A stretch of DNA of 64,000 nucleotides from Acholeplasma oculi (GCF_900166985.1 NZ_FUZK01000001.1:727288-791287); one strand, 5' to 3'. Shown: positions 37,301 to 47,734, numbered from the stretch's first letter. Made by a program: numbers and translations. Notes: generated by a model from the sequence alone, not told the origin.

Positions 37301-38471
37301 TGACTGGAATCACATCCATAACCATCCATTCCGGTTTGTTATCGGATTGGTTAAATGCCTCAACAACTTCTAATCTCTTAATAATACGATCTCTTTTTTG
37401 TTTAGAGGTTGTTTTTAAACGACGACGTAGACTCTTAACTTCTTTATCTAAATCTAAATCTTGTAATAATTTTTTAACAGCTTCAGCACCTGTTAGTGCT
37501 TGGAATCTGTTACCATATTCTTCAACTAAAGCACTATAATCTTGTTCAGATAATATTTGCTTTTTAGCAACCGGTGTATTCATACCTGCATCTGTTACGA
37601 TGTAGGATGCATGATAAACAACTTCTTCTAATTGTTTTGCTTTAATACCAAGTAAAATTGCTAATCTTGAAGGTGAGTTTTTTAAGTACCATGTATGAAC
37701 AACAGGAGCTTCTAAATTAATATGACCCATACGTTCACGGCGTACTTTAGATTCAGTAATTTCAATACCACATTTTGGACAGATTTGACCTTTATTAACG
37801 GTTTGTTTCTTTCCACATGCGCATTGATAATCTCTGGTTGGTCCAAAGATTCTTTCATCAAATAATCCACCTGGTTCAGGCTTAGATGTACGGTAGTTAA
37901 TGGTTTCGTGGTTAATGACTTCACCATAACTCCAGTTTCTAATTTCATCAGGAGATGCTAATCTAATTTTAAAATGTGTAAATGTTTTAGAACCATATGT
38001 TTTTCTAACAGGTTTAATCACTTTTGTTAAACGGTCTTCAAGTTCAGTTGTTACAACAGGTGTAACAGCCTCTACATATTCACCGTCTAATTGAAGTTTT
38101 TCCTCACCATAAAGTTCAAGTAAATCATTCATTTCTTTAAGTAAGAATTCATCATCTTTAAATATATGATAAAGTGTATTCTTATCATAATTAGTTAAAG
38201 CTTCTAAATCTTTAATACCTGCTTTATCTAAGACATCAATCACTTCGTTTGAAAGGGATAAGTCTGTAACTTTTCTAGGTAATTTATAGAAAATTAAAGT
38301 AGGAAGTACTTCATGAAATGAATCTGCTAATAAGCTTTGAAGTTCTTTTAAATTAAATGTATTAAAATCTTCTAAACGATCAATTCCGGAGAGTTTTAAT
38401 CTTTCTAGTGCTTGTTGACTTAATTTTAAAGACTCAACTGGCAATGATAATATTTCTTTAGTAGCCATCAT
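34344..38471 (-). CDS. rpoC: RNA polymerase beta' subunit with an alpha-CTD-like N-terminal extension
   Basis: 1375 residues. The usual beta' N-terminus ([19 protein letters not shown]) begins only at residue 167; zinc-ribbon Cys residues (CACGK...CPKCG), the active-site [12 protein letters not shown] and the trigger loop region ([16 protein letters not shown]) follow normally. The extra 155 or so residues contain two similar units: [19 protein letters not shown] (about 12-30) and [19 protein letters not shown] (about 68-86). Both resemble the helix-hairpin-helix opening of the RpoA C-terminal domain. The distal start is supported by AAAGGAGG 6 nt upstream and the ATGA overlap with rpoB. B. 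subtilis RpoC is about 1199 residues. Confidence 0.95.
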   Translation of the reverse strand: MMATKEILSLPVESLKLSQQALERLKLSGIDRLEDFNTFNLKELQSLLADSFHEVLPTLIFYKLPRKVTDLSLSNEVIDVLDKAGIKDLEALTNYDKNTLYHIFKDDEFLLKEMNDLLELYGEEKLQLDGEYVEAVTPVVTTELEDRLTKVIKPVRKTYGSKTFTHFKIRLASPDEIRNWSYGEVINHETINYRTSKPEPGGLFDERIFGPTRDYQCACGKKQTVNKGQICPKCGIEITESKVRRERMGHINLEAPVVHTWYLKNSPSRLAILLGIKAKQLEEVVYHASYIVTDAGMNTPVAKKQILSEQDYSALVEEYGNRFQALTGAEAVKKLLQDLDLDKEVKSLRRRLKTTSKQKRDRIIKRLEVVEAFNQSDNKPEWMVMDVIPVIPPDLRPMVPLDGGRFATTDLNDLYRRILNRNNRLKKQKEQMAPRLITKNEKRMLQEAVDALFDNAKRGKKAAVERNRHLKSLSDLLRGKQGRFRQNLLGKRVDYSGRSVIIVGPDLEMYQCGIPREMAITLFKPFILRELQVTHGAEKKNANAKYEKRDDDTWKALEKVVREHPVLLNRAPTLHRLGIQAFEPKLIDGKAIRLHPLVTPAFNADFDGDQMAVHVPLSPEAQAEARLLMLASNNILNPKDGKPVVTPSQDMVLGNYYLTIEEKLDRDFGTDSKRAEVHQHDHRNEGKFFSTVEEAKIAYENKEITLHTRIILKPEAVKDTFTVEQKNMYLVTTLGKLIFNEILPPTFPYVNEPSLFNLEHQTPDKYFIKKGVHPKEALKQMPTPEPFKKKFLSSVIAQVFKLFHISETSKMLDKLKNLGFKYSTVAGITISFADINVYTKKAALMEDALESVNQIEELYDEGILSGPERKRKVIEVWTNVRNDIQSGIMKEFDKDNNIFMMSDSGARGNVSNFTQLVGMRGLMSNPKGETIEVPVRSSFREGLTVSEFFISTHGARKGSTDTALKTAESGYLTRRLVDVSQDVIIVEEDCGSNHGVYVEAITDESGKEVVPLYDRIYGRFAAKDLVHPKTGEVLVSRNELITEEIGQAIIKAGIDKVEIRSIMTCNSSHGICAKDYGINLATNKHVEVGEAIGVVAAQSIGEPGTQLTMRTFHTGGVAAGADITQGLPRIQELFEARNPKGKASISEVNGKVRDVSRRGGSTILTITDAADNEHKYTLDPNIESLVKKGQDVVAGQKLSSGSINPKELLRVTDVMTASNYILEEVQKVYRAQGVEISDKHVEVIIRQMLRRIAIVLEGDTNMLPGTEVSVDEFRRENKEVLRNRKRLAVGRPILLGITRASLRSDSFLSAASFQETTRILTDAAIKGKTDELHGLKENVIIGGLIPAGTGILQEKYFDYDKPETKEVVYDDFDQF

Positions 38472-41400
38472 CTAAAACCTCCTTTATTAAAACCTTTCGG
38501 TGAATTATCCACAAGTGATTTAATTGCTTCATTCTCACCATTATTTGCATCCACTAACTCTACATAGAGTCCTAATGCCTGTAATTCTCTTGTTAATACT
38601 CTAAAGGATTCTGGAATACTTGCTTTAGGTATTTCTTGACCATGAGTAATTGCATAATAAACTTTGTTTCTACCAAGCATATCATCTGATTTAACAGTTA
38701 ACATTTCTTGTAAGGTATGTGCAGCTCCATAAGCATATAATGCCCAAACTTCCATTTCCCCGAAACGTTGTCCACCATTTTGAGCTTTACCACCCATTGG
38801 TTGTTGTGTAACTAAAGTATATGGACCAACGTTTCTCGCATGGAGTTTATCATCAACCATGTGTGATAGTTTAATCATATACATAACCCCTACAGAAATA
38901 CGGTTCTTATAAGCCTCACCCGTACGACCATCATAAAGATATGTCTTACCATCTGGTGCAATGCCTGCATCACTCATAATTTCTTTTAAGTCTTCATCGG
39001 TTACACCGTCAAAGACTGGAGTTGCTACTTTAATACCTAATTTTTTAGCAGAGATACCTAAGTGAATTTCTAAGATTTGTCCGATATTCATACGAGATGG
39101 AACCCCTAGTGGGTTTAACATAATATCTACATATGTTCCATCTGCCATATATGGCATATCTTCTCTTGGTAATATTTTAGAGATAACCCCTTTATTACCA
39201 TGGCGTCCAGCCATTTTGTCCCCTTCAGTAATCTTACGTTTTTTCGCAATATACACACGAATTTGTTCGTTCACGCCAACTGGAAGTTGGTCGCCATTTT
39301 TCTTACTAAAGTATTGAACAGATTGTACAACACCACCACCACCGTGTGGAACACGAAGGGATGAGTCACGATATTCTTTTGCTTTATCACCAATAACTGC
39401 ATGAATTAACTTTTCAGAAGGTGTTGGTTCAAATACACCTTTTGGTGTAATTTTACCGACTAAAATATCGCCTTCTTTAACCTCAGAACCTGGAACGATA
39501 ATACCACGCTCATCTAAGTATTTCACAGCTTCTTGGCCAACGTTAGGAATTTCTCTTGTGATTTCTTCTTTACCGTTAGATTGTTTTAAATCTCTTGTTT
39601 CAATTTCATATTCATCAATGTGAATGGATGTATAAACGTCATGCTTTACTAAGTCCTCGGACATAATAACAGCATCCTCATAGTTATAACCTTCCCAAGT
39701 CATGAAGGCAACTGTTACGTTTCTACCTAATGCAAGTTCTCCGTTATCTGTTGATGGACCATCTGCAATGACATCTCCTTTTTCAACATATTCTCCTTGG
39801 AATACGATTGGTTTTTGTAAGACCAATGTATCTTGGTTAGAACGGAAGAATTGGATTAATTCATATGTTTCAAATAAGTCTAATTGTTTATGATCATATA
39901 ATTGTTTAGCAATTGCATAGTTAAAATCGCCACCAGTTTTATAAATTGTTTTGTTACCAACTTTAACATCCGTTGTTGGTTCTTTTACAATCACTATTTT
40001 TCTAGCATCTACATAGGTTACATAACCTGCGTTTAATGCAACAACCACAGCACCAGAGTCTTTAGCTGCACGGTATTCAATACCGGTTCCTACGATAGGG
40101 GAAGTTGGTTGTAATAAAGGAACTGCTTGACGTTGCATGTTTGCTCCCATTAATGCACGGGACGCATCGTCGTGTTCAAGGAATGGAATAGATGATGTTG
40201 CAACAGATACGATCTGTTTCGGACTAACGTCCATACAAGTCACATCACTTGCATCATAAATCCCTGTTTCACCATTTTTTCTAGCAATCACACGTGTATC
40301 TGTGAAATTACCATCTTTATCCATCGGTGTTGCAGCAGATGCAATCACTTCATCTTGTTCTTGGTCTGCTGTTAAGTAAATTACTTCTTCAGAGACTTTC
40401 GGTGTACCAGATGCAGTTTTTGTCACCTTTAAGAAAGGTGTCTTAATAAATCCGTAATCATCTACTTTAGCATATGTTGCAAGCGATGAAATCAGACCAA
40501 TAGATGGACCTTCTGGTGTTTCAATTGGACATAATCTACCGTAGTGAGAGTTATGTACGTCACGTACTTCAACGCCGGCTCTATCTCTTGCGATACCACC
40601 TGTACCTAAAGCACTGACTCTACGCTTTTGAGTTAACTCAGCAAGCGGGTTAATTTGGTCCATGAATTGTGATAATTGAGATGAACCAAAGAATGTTTTA
40701 ATTGCACCAACAAGTGGTGTCATGTTAATAATATTAGAAGGTGTTGCATCATTAAAGTTTGTTGTTGACATCTTATCTTTAATGTTCTTTTCAGCACGAG
40801 CTAAACCAATTCTAAATTGGTTCTTTAAGAGCTCACCGATTAATCTTAAACGACGATTACCTAAGTGGTCAATATCATCAACTTGTCCTAAACCATCATA
40901 AAGATTTAAGTAATAGCTAATACTTGCAACAATATCCGATAAGACAACGTGTTCTCTTAATTCTCTTTGGTCACTACCTAATACACGAATTGTACTTGAT
41001 TTTTGACCTTGGTTATCTAAAACATAAACATCTAAAATTTCTGCAATAACGCCTGTACGGCTTGCTTCTTTTTCATATACATCAGATGTTAAGAAATATT
41101 TAATAACTTTTTCATCGATGGAATGTCTGTTTTTTCTTAAGAGGTTAATCACATCTTCAGTGATTGCCTCATTTTTCTTAACTAAGACTTCACCAGTTTT
41201 TAAGTTGATGAAATTTTCTTTAGCATAAAGCATACTTCCACCTTCTGGAAGTGTAGTTGCTAAAATTTCATCCATCGTTTCGTTTTGTAAGTTGTTTTCT
41301 TTAGTAATAACTTGTTTTCTAAATAAGTGTCTGTTGTTACTTAATAGTTCGATCACATCTTTTGTTAATTCTGTATCTTTAGCAACTAAAAGATTTGCAC

Positions 41401-42292
41401 CATCATAAATGTCTGTTGCTAAATATGTACCTTGTACACGGCTTAATACGTCTAATTTTTTGTTAAATTTATAACGACCAACTGCCGCTAAATCATAACG
41501 TCTACGGTCAAATAAACGCATACGAATAAATTCTCTTGCAGCATCTGCAGGAACTTTTTCGCCTTGGCGTAACTTAGAATATAAATCAATTACAGCATCA
41601 TTTGGAGTTTTAGATTCATCTTTTTCAAATGTAGATGAAATTAATCCTGATTTACCAAATGTTTCTTCAATATCTTTTTTAGAAGTAAATCCTAAAGCAC
41701 GGATAAAGGTTGTCATAGGAACTTTTTTAGAACGGTCTAATTTAGCATATAAGATTTCTTTAGAACCTTGTTCATATTCAATCCAAGCACCACGTGTTGG
41801 AATCACTTGTGCGGAGTATTTAATGGCATTGATCTTCTTGTCTAATTCGGATGTATAATACACCCCTGATGAACGTACAATTTGAGATACGACAACACGC
41901 TCAGCACCATTAATGATAAAAGTCCCTGATGGTGTCATCATAGGAAGATCTGTCATTAAGACGGTTGATTCTCTTACTTCTCCAGTTATTGCATTTTCAA
42001 GTTTTACTTTTGCAGATAACTGTCTTGAGTAATTTAAATCGCGGATTTTAGTTTCTTGGATAGAATATTTTGGTTCAGATAAATAACTTTCCTCAAAATA
42101 TAATTTTAAATCTCCACTATGTCCTTCAATTGGAGAAATATCCACTAAAAGCTCATTGATGCCTGTTTTGATGAATTCATCAAACGAGGTTGTTTGTATC
42201 TCGATAAGATTCGGTAATTCTACCTGATGTAACATTTTTGAATAGTTACGACGTTCTGCTTTCTTGCCGTATTTGACGGTTTTATAACCCAT
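38468..42292 (-). CDS. rpoB: RNA polymerase beta subunit
   Basis: 1274 residues, about 80 longer than B. subtilis RpoB. Rif-region [20 protein letters not shown]...KRRVSALG is present, but the residue matching E. coli His526 is Gln (codon at 40628-40630) and one Asn is Ile. Active-site NMNIGQILE-type ([13 protein letters not shown]), [12 protein letters not shown] and C-terminal [13 protein letters not shown] are normal. Extra length includes two similar units in the lobe region, [21 protein letters not shown] and [22 protein letters not shown], indicating internal duplication. Own promoter; overlaps rpoC by 4 nt. Confidence 0.97.
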   Translation of the reverse strand: MGYKTVKYGKKAERRNYSKMLHQVELPNLIEIQTTSFDEFIKTGINELLVDISPIEGHSGDLKLYFEESYLSEPKYSIQETKIRDLNYSRQLSAKVKLENAITGEVRESTVLMTDLPMMTPSGTFIINGAERVVVSQIVRSSGVYYTSELDKKINAIKYSAQVIPTRGAWIEYEQGSKEILYAKLDRSKKVPMTTFIRALGFTSKKDIEETFGKSGLISSTFEKDESKTPNDAVIDLYSKLRQGEKVPADAAREFIRMRLFDRRRYDLAAVGRYKFNKKLDVLSRVQGTYLATDIYDGANLLVAKDTELTKDVIELLSNNRHLFRKQVITKENNLQNETMDEILATTLPEGGSMLYAKENFINLKTGEVLVKKNEAITEDVINLLRKNRHSIDEKVIKYFLTSDVYEKEASRTGVIAEILDVYVLDNQGQKSSTIRVLGSDQRELREHVVLSDIVASISYYLNLYDGLGQVDDIDHLGNRRLRLIGELLKNQFRIGLARAEKNIKDKMSTTNFNDATPSNIINMTPLVGAIKTFFGSSQLSQFMDQINPLAELTQKRRVSALGTGGIARDRAGVEVRDVHNSHYGRLCPIETPEGPSIGLISSLATYAKVDDYGFIKTPFLKVTKTASGTPKVSEEVIYLTADQEQDEVIASAATPMDKDGNFTDTRVIARKNGETGIYDASDVTCMDVSPKQIVSVATSSIPFLEHDDASRALMGANMQRQAVPLLQPTSPIVGTGIEYRAAKDSGAVVVALNAGYVTYVDARKIVIVKEPTTDVKVGNKTIYKTGGDFNYAIAKQLYDHKQLDLFETYELIQFFRSNQDTLVLQKPIVFQGEYVEKGDVIADGPSTDNGELALGRNVTVAFMTWEGYNYEDAVIMSEDLVKHDVYTSIHIDEYEIETRDLKQSNGKEEITREIPNVGQEAVKYLDERGIIVPGSEVKEGDILVGKITPKGVFEPTPSEKLIHAVIGDKAKEYRDSSLRVPHGGGGVVQSVQYFSKKNGDQLPVGVNEQIRVYIAKKRKITEGDKMAGRHGNKGVISKILPREDMPYMADGTYVDIMLNPLGVPSRMNIGQILEIHLGISAKKLGIKVATPVFDGVTDEDLKEIMSDAGIAPDGKTYLYDGRTGEAYKNRISVGVMYMIKLSHMVDDKLHARNVGPYTLVTQQPMGGKAQNGGQRFGEMEVWALYAYGAAHTLQEMLTVKSDDMLGRNKVYYAITHGQEIPKASIPESFRVLTRELQALGLYVELVDANNGENEAIKSLVDNSPKGFNKGGFR

Positions 42293-42383
42293 GAAACCAC
42301 ACTCCTATCGTTTTTCTTGAAACTTAATTTTTGTTGTTTATATATATAAAAATATATAAATAACCATTTCTATGCATTTTATA

Positions 42384-42413
42384 ATTTTACCACATTACAT
42401 ACAACTGAGTCAA
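42384..42413 (-). promoter_or_regulatory. promoter of rpoB-rpoC
   Basis: -35 TTGACT (42408-42413), 18-nt spacer, extended -10 TGG-TAAAAT (42384-42389), in the gap after the methyltransferase gene. The leader is about 90 nt and AT-rich, with a TATATA dyad. Confidence 0.7.
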
Positions 42414-42431
42414 GGTGTTTTTTGGATTGAA

Positions 42432-43022
42432 TTATTTATACGCATGAATTACATAAAATCCTTTAGATTTCGTTACCACTTTGACTGATTTAAAGAAAGT
42501 CTCTAAATACGTGATGGTAGACTTTGCTCCTTGTTGTTTACGAACAACTATTGCTAAGACGCCATCATCTAAGAGTCTATGATAAGCATCCATGTATAAT
42601 TTATAAATAACTTCTTTACCAGTTCTAATTGGTGGATTTGAAACAATTAAATCAAATGAACCATTAATTTTTTCGAACAAATTAGATTCAATGACTTCGC
42701 CTTCAACTTGGTTTAATTTCAAGTTTTCTTTATTGAGCTCTATCGCTCTTAAATTGACATCGGCCTGCGTCAATTCAATTTCTTTAAATAATTTTTTTAA
42801 GATGATTCCAACAACACCGATACCAGAACCCATATCTAAAACTTTAATACCTGGACTTAAAACCTCAATACTTTCAATCAAGACTTTAGAACCATAATCT
42901 AAATGGTCTTGACTAAACACACCTCGGTCTGATAAAAATGAAAATGAAACGCCTCGTACAGTCGTTTGATACGTCTTTAATTCACTTTTTAATGTTGGAT
43001 CATATTGATAGTAATGTGACAT
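42432..43022 (-). CDS. RsmC-like class I methyltransferase
   Basis: About 196 residues from ATG 43022 (GGGTG five nt upstream). SAM motif VLDMGSGIGVVG and catalytic FDLIVSNPPIRTG (NPPI as in RsmC, which methylates G1207 of 16S rRNA). Corresponds to ybxB, found between rplL and rpoB in Firmicutes. Target is inferred. Confidence 0.82.
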   Translation of the reverse strand: MSHYYQYDPTLKSELKTYQTTVRGVSFSFLSDRGVFSQDHLDYGSKVLIESIEVLSPGIKVLDMGSGIGVVGIILKKLFKEIELTQADVNLRAIELNKENLKLNQVEGEVIESNLFEKINGSFDLIVSNPPIRTGKEVIYKLYMDAYHRLLDDGVLAIVVRKQQGAKSTITYLETFFKSVKVVTKSKGFYVIHAYK

Positions 43023-43045
43023 ATAAACACCCATAATTTAAGAGT

Positions 43046-43075
43046 GAAAAAACCCGAGATCAATCTCAGGTTTTA
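43046..43075 (-). terminator. terminator of rplJ-rplL
   Basis: ACCUGAGAU/AUCUCGGGU stem (one U-G pair) with UG loop, followed by TTTTTTC on the minus strand. Confidence 0.85.
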
Positions 43076-43096
43076 ACACAATCTTACTAAACGTAA

Positions 43097-43468
43097 TTAA
43101 ACGATAGCAACTTTTGCTCCAGCAGCTTCAAGGTCAGCTTTGATCTTTTCAGCGTCTTCTTTCTTAACGCCTTCTTTGATTTTAGCATCTGCAGTTTCAA
43201 CTAAAGTCTTAGCTTCAACTAATCCTAAACCAGTGATTGCACGAGTTACTTTAATAACTTCAATCTTCTTATCTCCGAATGATTTTAAGATAACATCAAA
43301 TTCAGTTTTTTCTTCAACAACTGCAGCAGCAGCAGGACCTGCAGCAACAGCAACTGCTGATGGGTCAATTCCGAATTCTTCTTTTAATCCATCAACTAAT
43401 TCTTTGATTTCTAATAATGACATTTCTTTTAAAGCTTCTACGAAAGCTTGTTTTGTTAATTTAGCCAT
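43097..43468 (-). CDS. rplL: ribosomal protein L7/L12
   Basis: 123 residues. N-terminal dimerisation part, Ala-rich hinge ([10 protein letters not shown]) and C-terminal factor-binding domain [32 protein letters not shown]. Forms the stalk with L10. Confidence 0.97.
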   Translation of the reverse strand: MAKLTKQAFVEALKEMSLLEIKELVDGLKEEFGIDPSAVAVAAGPAAAAVVEEKTEFDVILKSFGDKKIEVIKVTRAITGLGLVEAKTLVETADAKIKEGVKKEDAEKIKADLEAAGAKVAIV

Positions 43469-43489
43469 GTTATATATTCTCCTTATATA

Positions 43490-43978
43490 TTATTCTTGTG
43501 TTTCAGTAAGCATATTTAAGCCAACTGCTAATTCTTTGACTGGCATTAATAGTCCAGCCGCTAATTGTGTTAATAAAGTTTCTCTTGATGGTAAGTTTGC
43601 AAGTGCGACCATTGCATCTACTCCAACAACTTCACCTTCGATAACACCAGATCTAATCACAACCGTTTTGTTTTTCTTAGCAAACTCAGAAACAGTCTTT
43701 GCAACAGCTACAACATCATCATATGAAATTGCAACTGCTAATGGACCTACTAATGATTCAGATAATTCTCCAAATCCTGCTAATGAAGCGGCACGTCTTG
43801 TGATATTGTTTTTATAAACTTTAACTTCCATATTTTGTTTATGTAAGTCAATTCTTAAACCAGTAAAGTTTGAAACTGTTAATCCTTTGTATTCAAATAC
43901 AACAACTGTTTTAGCCATTTTTAATTTGTCTACTAATAAATTAACTTCTTCAATTTTACGAGTAATCGCTTTGTTCAT
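43490..43978 (-). CDS. rplJ: ribosomal protein L10
   Basis: 162 residues from ATG 43978, chosen for AGGAGG 9 nt upstream and the family start MNKAITRKIEEV. A longer in-frame reading upstream would run into the L10 leader RNA and is not protein. VVFEYKGLTVSNFTGLR and ASLPSRETLLTQLA-type (NLPSRETLLTQLAAG) motifs. Binds L12 dimers. Confidence 0.96.
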   Translation of the reverse strand: MNKAITRKIEEVNLLVDKLKMAKTVVVFEYKGLTVSNFTGLRIDLHKQNMEVKVYKNNITRRAASLAGFGELSESLVGPLAVAISYDDVVAVAKTVSEFAKKNKTVVIRSGVIEGEVVGVDAMVALANLPSRETLLTQLAAGLLMPVKELAVGLNMLTETQE

Positions 43979-44033
43979 TCTTTGTGCCTCCTTTTTTAAG
44001 GTGTGTTCTATGTTTGATTTTACTTTTAGTTTA

Positions 44034-44155
44034 ATAAAAATAAAATCCCTCTTATAAATTCCTAAAGACATTTTAAAAGAGAGAAAATAAGTTCCAGTTT
44101 TATTTTTCCTCGGTAGCAAATTAAGTATATAATACAGCTACTGTCTTAGGTCATA
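44034..44155 (-). promoter_or_regulatory. L10 leader with attenuator
   Basis: The minus strand carries GACCTAAGACAGTAGC...GCTACCGAGG (44108-44153), the kink-turn-like L10(L12)4 binding leader seen before rplJ in Firmicutes. Downstream, CUCUCUUUUAAA (44072-44083) pairs with UUUAUAAGAGGG (44047-44058) and is followed by TTTTATTTTT, an intrinsic terminator. Known role of the leader: feedback by the L10-L12 complex. The terminator suggests control by attenuation here. Confidence 0.8.
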
Positions 44156-44178
44156 TGTAATTGTTTTTTTAAATCAGA

Positions 44179-44871
44179 TTACTTACGAATGTTGTTTTCA
44201 TCAACAGAGACGCCAGGTCCCATTGTTGTTGAAAGGGTAATATTTTTGATGTAAGTACCTTTAACTGTTGCTGGTTTGATACGGATTAATTGACCATAAA
44301 TCGCTAACATGTTTTCATGTAGTTTATTTGCATCAAATGAAACCTTACCAATTGGTGCATGAATATTTCCAACTTTATCAGTTCTATATTCAATCTTACC
44401 AGCTTTAATTTCTTGTACTGCTTTTGCAACGTCTAATGTAACGGTTCCGGTTTTAGGGTTTGGCATTAATCCTTTAGGACCAAGCACTCTACCTAATTTA
44501 CCTAATTGAGCCATCATATCAGGGGTTGCAACCATGACATCAAAATCGAACCAACCTTTGCTAATCTTTTCGATTAACTCTACATCTCCTGCCTCATCTG
44601 CACCAGCTGCTAAAGCTTCTTTAGCTTTTTCAGATTTTGCAATAACGATTACCTTAACAGTTTTACCAGTTCCATGAGGTAAGCTAATAGCTCCTCTTAG
44701 GTTTTGGTCAGCTTTTCTAGGGTCAACGTTTAAGCGGAAAGCGACTTCGACGGTTGCATCAAACTTAGATACTGAAGTTTTTTTAGCTAATTCAACAGCT
44801 TCTAAACCAGCATATTTAACTGATTTATCAATTAACTTCGACGCTTCTAAGTATTTTTTTCCTCTTTTCAT
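44179..44871 (-). CDS. rplA: ribosomal protein L1
   Basis: 230 residues. [15 protein letters not shown] start; [37 protein letters not shown] and [13 protein letters not shown] are conserved. Forms the mobile L1 stalk. AGGAGGAATATC ribosome site. Confidence 0.97.
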   Translation of the reverse strand: MKRGKKYLEASKLIDKSVKYAGLEAVELAKKTSVSKFDATVEVAFRLNVDPRKADQNLRGAISLPHGTGKTVKVIVIAKSEKAKEALAAGADEAGDVELIEKISKGWFDFDVMVATPDMMAQLGKLGRVLGPKGLMPNPKTGTVTLDVAKAVQEIKAGKIEYRTDKVGNIHAPIGKVSFDANKLHENMLAIYGQLIRIKPATVKGTYIKNITLSTTMGPGVSVDENNIRK

Positions 44872-44887
44872 GATATTCCTCCTAAAT

Positions 44888-44912
44888 GTGGTATAACGGG
44901 ATATCCTCCCAC
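44888..44912 (-). promoter_or_regulatory. candidate L1-binding operator between rplK and rplA
   Basis: GUGGGAGGAUAUCCCGUUAUACCAC on the minus strand: GUGG/CCAC closes a segment with GGGAGGAUAUCC, resembling the GGUGGGAGG part of the L1 site in 23S rRNA. Lies about 17 nt before the rplA start. Resemblance only. Confidence 0.4.
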
Positions 44913-44938
44913 AATTTAGAAACTTTTAATGTTCTAAA

Positions 44939-45367
44939 TTATTCTGAAACTGTAATGCCCATTTGTCTTGCGGTACCTTCGATAATCTTAGCTGCCGCTT
45001 CAACAGTGTATGCGTTTAAATCAGGCATTTTTGTTTTTGCAATTTCTTCTAACTGTGCTCTAGTGATCGTTGCAACTTTATCCTTCTTAGCGTTTTTAGC
45101 GCCTGATGGAATATTTGCAGCTTTCTTAAGTAAGTCAGAAGCTGGTGGAGTCTTTGTAACTATTGAGAATGTTCTATCATCATAAACAGAAATCACAACA
45201 GGAACAATATAACCAATCATATTTTGTGTCATATCGTTAAATTGTTTAACAAATTGCGGGATATTTACTTGAGCTTGACCTAGTGCTGGACCAACCGGTG
45301 GCGCTGGAGTAGCTTTTCCTGCAGGAATTTGTAACTTAACTTGTTTGACAACTTTCTTTTCTGCCAT
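44939..45367 (-). CDS. rplK: ribosomal protein L11
   Basis: 142 residues. [27 protein letters not shown]-type ([12 protein letters not shown]), [13 protein letters not shown], and C-terminal GTARQMGI. Binds the GTPase-associated centre. First gene of rplK-rplA. Confidence 0.97.
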   Translation of the reverse strand: MAEKKVVKQVKLQIPAGKATPAPPVGPALGQAQVNIPQFVKQFNDMTQNMIGYIVPVVISVYDDRTFSIVTKTPPASDLLKKAANIPSGAKNAKKDKVATITRAQLEEIAKTKMPDLNAYTVEAAAKIIEGTARQMGITVSE

Positions 45368-45444
45368 AACACAACCTCCTTCTTTTGTAATAAGTATGTG
45401 GTACGAATATATTCTTCCACTATGGTGTGTTTACACGCGTGATT

Positions 45445-45473
45445 ATTCTATCATTTATGATACCTATTGTCAA
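45445..45473 (-). promoter_or_regulatory. promoter of rplK-rplA
   Basis: Consensus TTGACA (45468-45473), 17-nt spacer, extended -10 TGA-TAGAAT (45445-45450). Confidence 0.9.
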
Positions 45474-45503
45474 CAACTTTTTTATATACCTTAATGAATT
45501 AAC

Positions 45504-45600
45504 GACATTACCCCACGAAGTACATTTTGGGATAATGTCTTAAAGTAACATAGTTACCAAATGGTGCCTACTTCCCAAAAGAAACTATTGTTGATATAAT
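45504..45600 (+). promoter_or_regulatory. promoter and dyads upstream of the VOC dioxygenase gene
   Basis: Promoter TTCCCA (45572-45577), 17 nt, extended -10 TGA-TATAAT (45595-45600). Upstream are a dyad GTAAC-ATA-GTTAC (45545-45557) and a longer inverted repeat GACATTA...TAATGTC (45504-45510 and 45533-45539, extended by CCCA/TGGG). Either dyad could be an operator; the binding regulator is unknown. Confidence 0.55.
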
Positions 45601-45631
45601 AAGGTTAATCATCAATTTTAGGAGAATTTTC

Positions 45632-46474
45632 ATGGAAACATTTCATTCAAATGAATTTATGTTTGTTAAAGATATTACACTTTTAGTGTCTAATATCGAT
45701 CAACAAATCAAATTTTACACAGAGGTTTTAGGACTCAAACTGATAGAAAAAATAGCTAACAGATACTTACTTGGAACCCATACAAATCAATTACTTTTAA
45801 CACTTGAACATAACATACTAGCAACCCCTAAAGAGAAATCAACAGGTCTTTATCACTTTGCTTTATTACTCCCATCAAGAGCGCATTTAGGGCAGTTTAT
45901 TAAACACTTAATCAAACTACAAACACCTGTTACAGGTGGCGCAGATCATGGCATCAGTGAAGCTCTTTATTTAGACGATCCAGAAGGTAACGGCATTGAA
46001 ATCTATGCAGATAGATTAAAGAAAGACTGGCCTGATTTCAATGAGGTTGTGAATAAACCAATGGATTATCAAGATTTGGTCAATCACGCAATCACTGAAC
46101 CATTTACAAAAATTCCTGATGGTACGATTATGGGTCATATCCATTTACATGTATCAAGAATTGAAAAAGGTACTCAATTCTTTAAAAACGTGTTAACTTT
46201 CCAATCCACTATGGCATATGGACCCCATGCACACTTTGTAAGTGATGGTGGATATCATCACCATGTAGGGTTTAATGTATGGAACGGTATCGATATCAAA
46301 AACAAATCAGAATTAAGTACAGGATTAATCGCATATACCATTCAGTTACCACTTGATAAATATAATAGTTTAAAAGAAAACTTTAAATTAAAACGTGTTG
46401 AACTTCTTAAAGATGAACACGGTGAATATATTAAAGATATGAATGATGTGAATGTTTACTTCACAACTGTTTAA
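45632..46474 (+). CDS. VOC family dioxygenase (catechol 2,3-dioxygenase-like)
   Basis: 280 residues with two tandem VOC modules. Module one: VKDITLLVSNIDQQIKFYTEVLG, LYHFALLLP, GADHGISEALYLDDPEGNGIEIY; module two: MGHIHLHVSRIEKGTQFF, HHVGFNVW. Metal ligands expected at His (GHIHLH), His (HHVGF) and a late Glu are plausible. Closest to the CatE/MhqO group of Firmicutes that cleave or detoxify catechols and quinones; substrate inferred. Monocistronic; sits in the nusG-rplK gap. Confidence 0.82.
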   Translation: METFHSNEFMFVKDITLLVSNIDQQIKFYTEVLGLKLIEKIANRYLLGTHTNQLLLTLEHNILATPKEKSTGLYHFALLLPSRAHLGQFIKHLIKLQTPVTGGADHGISEALYLDDPEGNGIEIYADRLKKDWPDFNEVVNKPMDYQDLVNHAITEPFTKIPDGTIMGHIHLHVSRIEKGTQFFKNVLTFQSTMAYGPHAHFVSDGGYHHHVGFNVWNGIDIKNKSELSTGLIAYTIQLPLDKYNSLKENFKLKRVELLKDEHGEYIKDMNDVNVYFTTV

Positions 46475-46481
46475 ATAGTTT

Positions 46482-46515
46482 AGAAGCCACCTAGTGCTAG
46501 GTGGCTTCTTTGTTT
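46482..46515. terminator. terminator of the VOC gene, usable from both sides
   Basis: Perfect 13-bp stem AGAAGCCACCTAG-TG-CTAGGTGGCTTCT followed by TTGTTTATT (plus strand); the convergent lipoprotein gene ends two bases later. Confidence 0.9.
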
Positions 46516-46516
46516 A

Positions 46517-47620
46517 TTATCTTCTAATGTAGACATCAATGACATGATATCTATTATCTCTTACAAATCTAATCATAATTTTGATTTCATGTAATTCTAG
46601 ATTGGATTCAAATATATTTTTTATGTAATCATTATGGATTGTTAAGACACCTCGTTCAAATGTATAAGTCTTTTCGTCCATAACAGGTAAATCCTTATTT
46701 GAATTAAAGACATCAAATAGTTTAAAGTCAAATACTTCTACCTTAAAGGATAAATCATCAATCAAATTCGTTTTAACGATAATATCATTATAAATATATG
46801 GATTTGATGTTTCACCTATTTTGATTGTTATTTGGTGTCTTCCAAGATTGGTCATTATTTTAAGAGAAATGATATCATCTTTCTTAAAGGTTTCTAAATA
46901 TGATTCCGTAAGATATAAAGTCTGATCTTTTAGATATACATATTGATAATCCATTTCTGTTTCTTTTGTACCTTCAACCTTAAAGACATTAAATTGTGTT
47001 GGTGAATCTTTATAAGATATCAGTGGTAAATCAAAACTAGATTTCAAACTATATCCGTAGATATGGTTAGAAATGATTAAGTCTTTTTCGGTTACAACTA
47101 AGACAATCATTGGTGAATACGATGAGTCTACAAACTGATTAGATAATGATTGAATACGTACATAATAAGTACCTGGTTCTAATGTTGGAACTATTTTTTC
47201 TTTTGTATTATAGATTTCACCATTAATATCGATATTATAAGAATCTGCTCCATCAACTTCATCATAAGTGATTTGACGATTAATGACTTGGATATTTTTA
47301 GGATACTCTAAAAATTTAACTTCAAATGTTAAAGCTGTACTAAACAGTGAATCTGTAAAGTTTTCTCCCACAGCTTTAACCTGCACTCTATATGTACCTG
47401 ATTCATCTATCGTATAGGATGTTTCAGTTAATTCTATATTTGTTGAATTGATATTTAAAATATAGTAATCTGCAAACTCTACAGGGTCAAAAGACACTAC
47501 ATTTTTAACCACTTTTAAGTTTAGAGGTTGGTCCAGTCTTAAAAGGGGTTCACTTGGACTACATGCTACAACAATATTCAAAAAGATTAGCAGGATTGCT
47601 AAAATAAGCTTTTTTTTCAT
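46517..47620 (-). CDS. lipoprotein with fibronectin-III-like repeats
   Basis: 367 residues from ATG 47620 (GGGAGAG upstream; an earlier TTG in frame is less likely). Lipobox IVVAC. Two similar modules of about 85 residues: LNLKVVKNVVSFDPVEFADYY...SGTYRVQVKAVG and KNIQVINRQITYDEVDGADSY...PGTYYVRIQSLS, resembling FN3-type beta sandwiches. The C-terminal 190 residues are beta-rich and not recognised. Surface location is secure; function unknown. Confidence 0.65.
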   Translation of the reverse strand: MKKKLILAILLIFLNIVVACSPSEPLLRLDQPLNLKVVKNVVSFDPVEFADYYILNINSTNIELTETSYTIDESGTYRVQVKAVGENFTDSLFSTALTFEVKFLEYPKNIQVINRQITYDEVDGADSYNIDINGEIYNTKEKIVPTLEPGTYYVRIQSLSNQFVDSSYSPMIVLVVTEKDLIISNHIYGYSLKSSFDLPLISYKDSPTQFNVFKVEGTKETEMDYQYVYLKDQTLYLTESYLETFKKDDIISLKIMTNLGRHQITIKIGETSNPYIYNDIIVKTNLIDDLSFKVEVFDFKLFDVFNSNKDLPVMDEKTYTFERGVLTIHNDYIKNIFESNLELHEIKIMIRFVRDNRYHVIDVYIRR

Positions 47621-47640
47621 ATGACTCTCCCTCAAATACT

Positions 47641-47664
47641 ATTATATCATGTGAATTATCACAT
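47641..47664 (-). promoter_or_regulatory. promoter with palindromic operator before the FN3-like lipoprotein gene
   Basis: Extended -10 TGA-TATAAT (47641-47646). Directly upstream a perfect 6-4-6 palindrome ATGTGA-ATTA-TCACAT on the plus strand (47649-47664) covers the spacer, a position expected of a repressor site. Confidence 0.6.
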
Positions 47665-47734
47665 AATCATTACATATTTGAAATATTTTACCAAAATAAA
47701 CAAGTAGTGAGGGGATTTTTGCATATAAACATAT

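Noticed and set aside
43979-44119. Longer N-terminus for L10
   Set aside because: The extra residues are encoded by the terminator part of the L10 leader; AGGAGG and the family start point to ATG 43978.
45504-45539. Terminator upstream of the VOC gene
   Set aside because: The GACATTA/TAATGTC hairpin has no U-tract on either strand and lies upstream of both neighbouring promoters.
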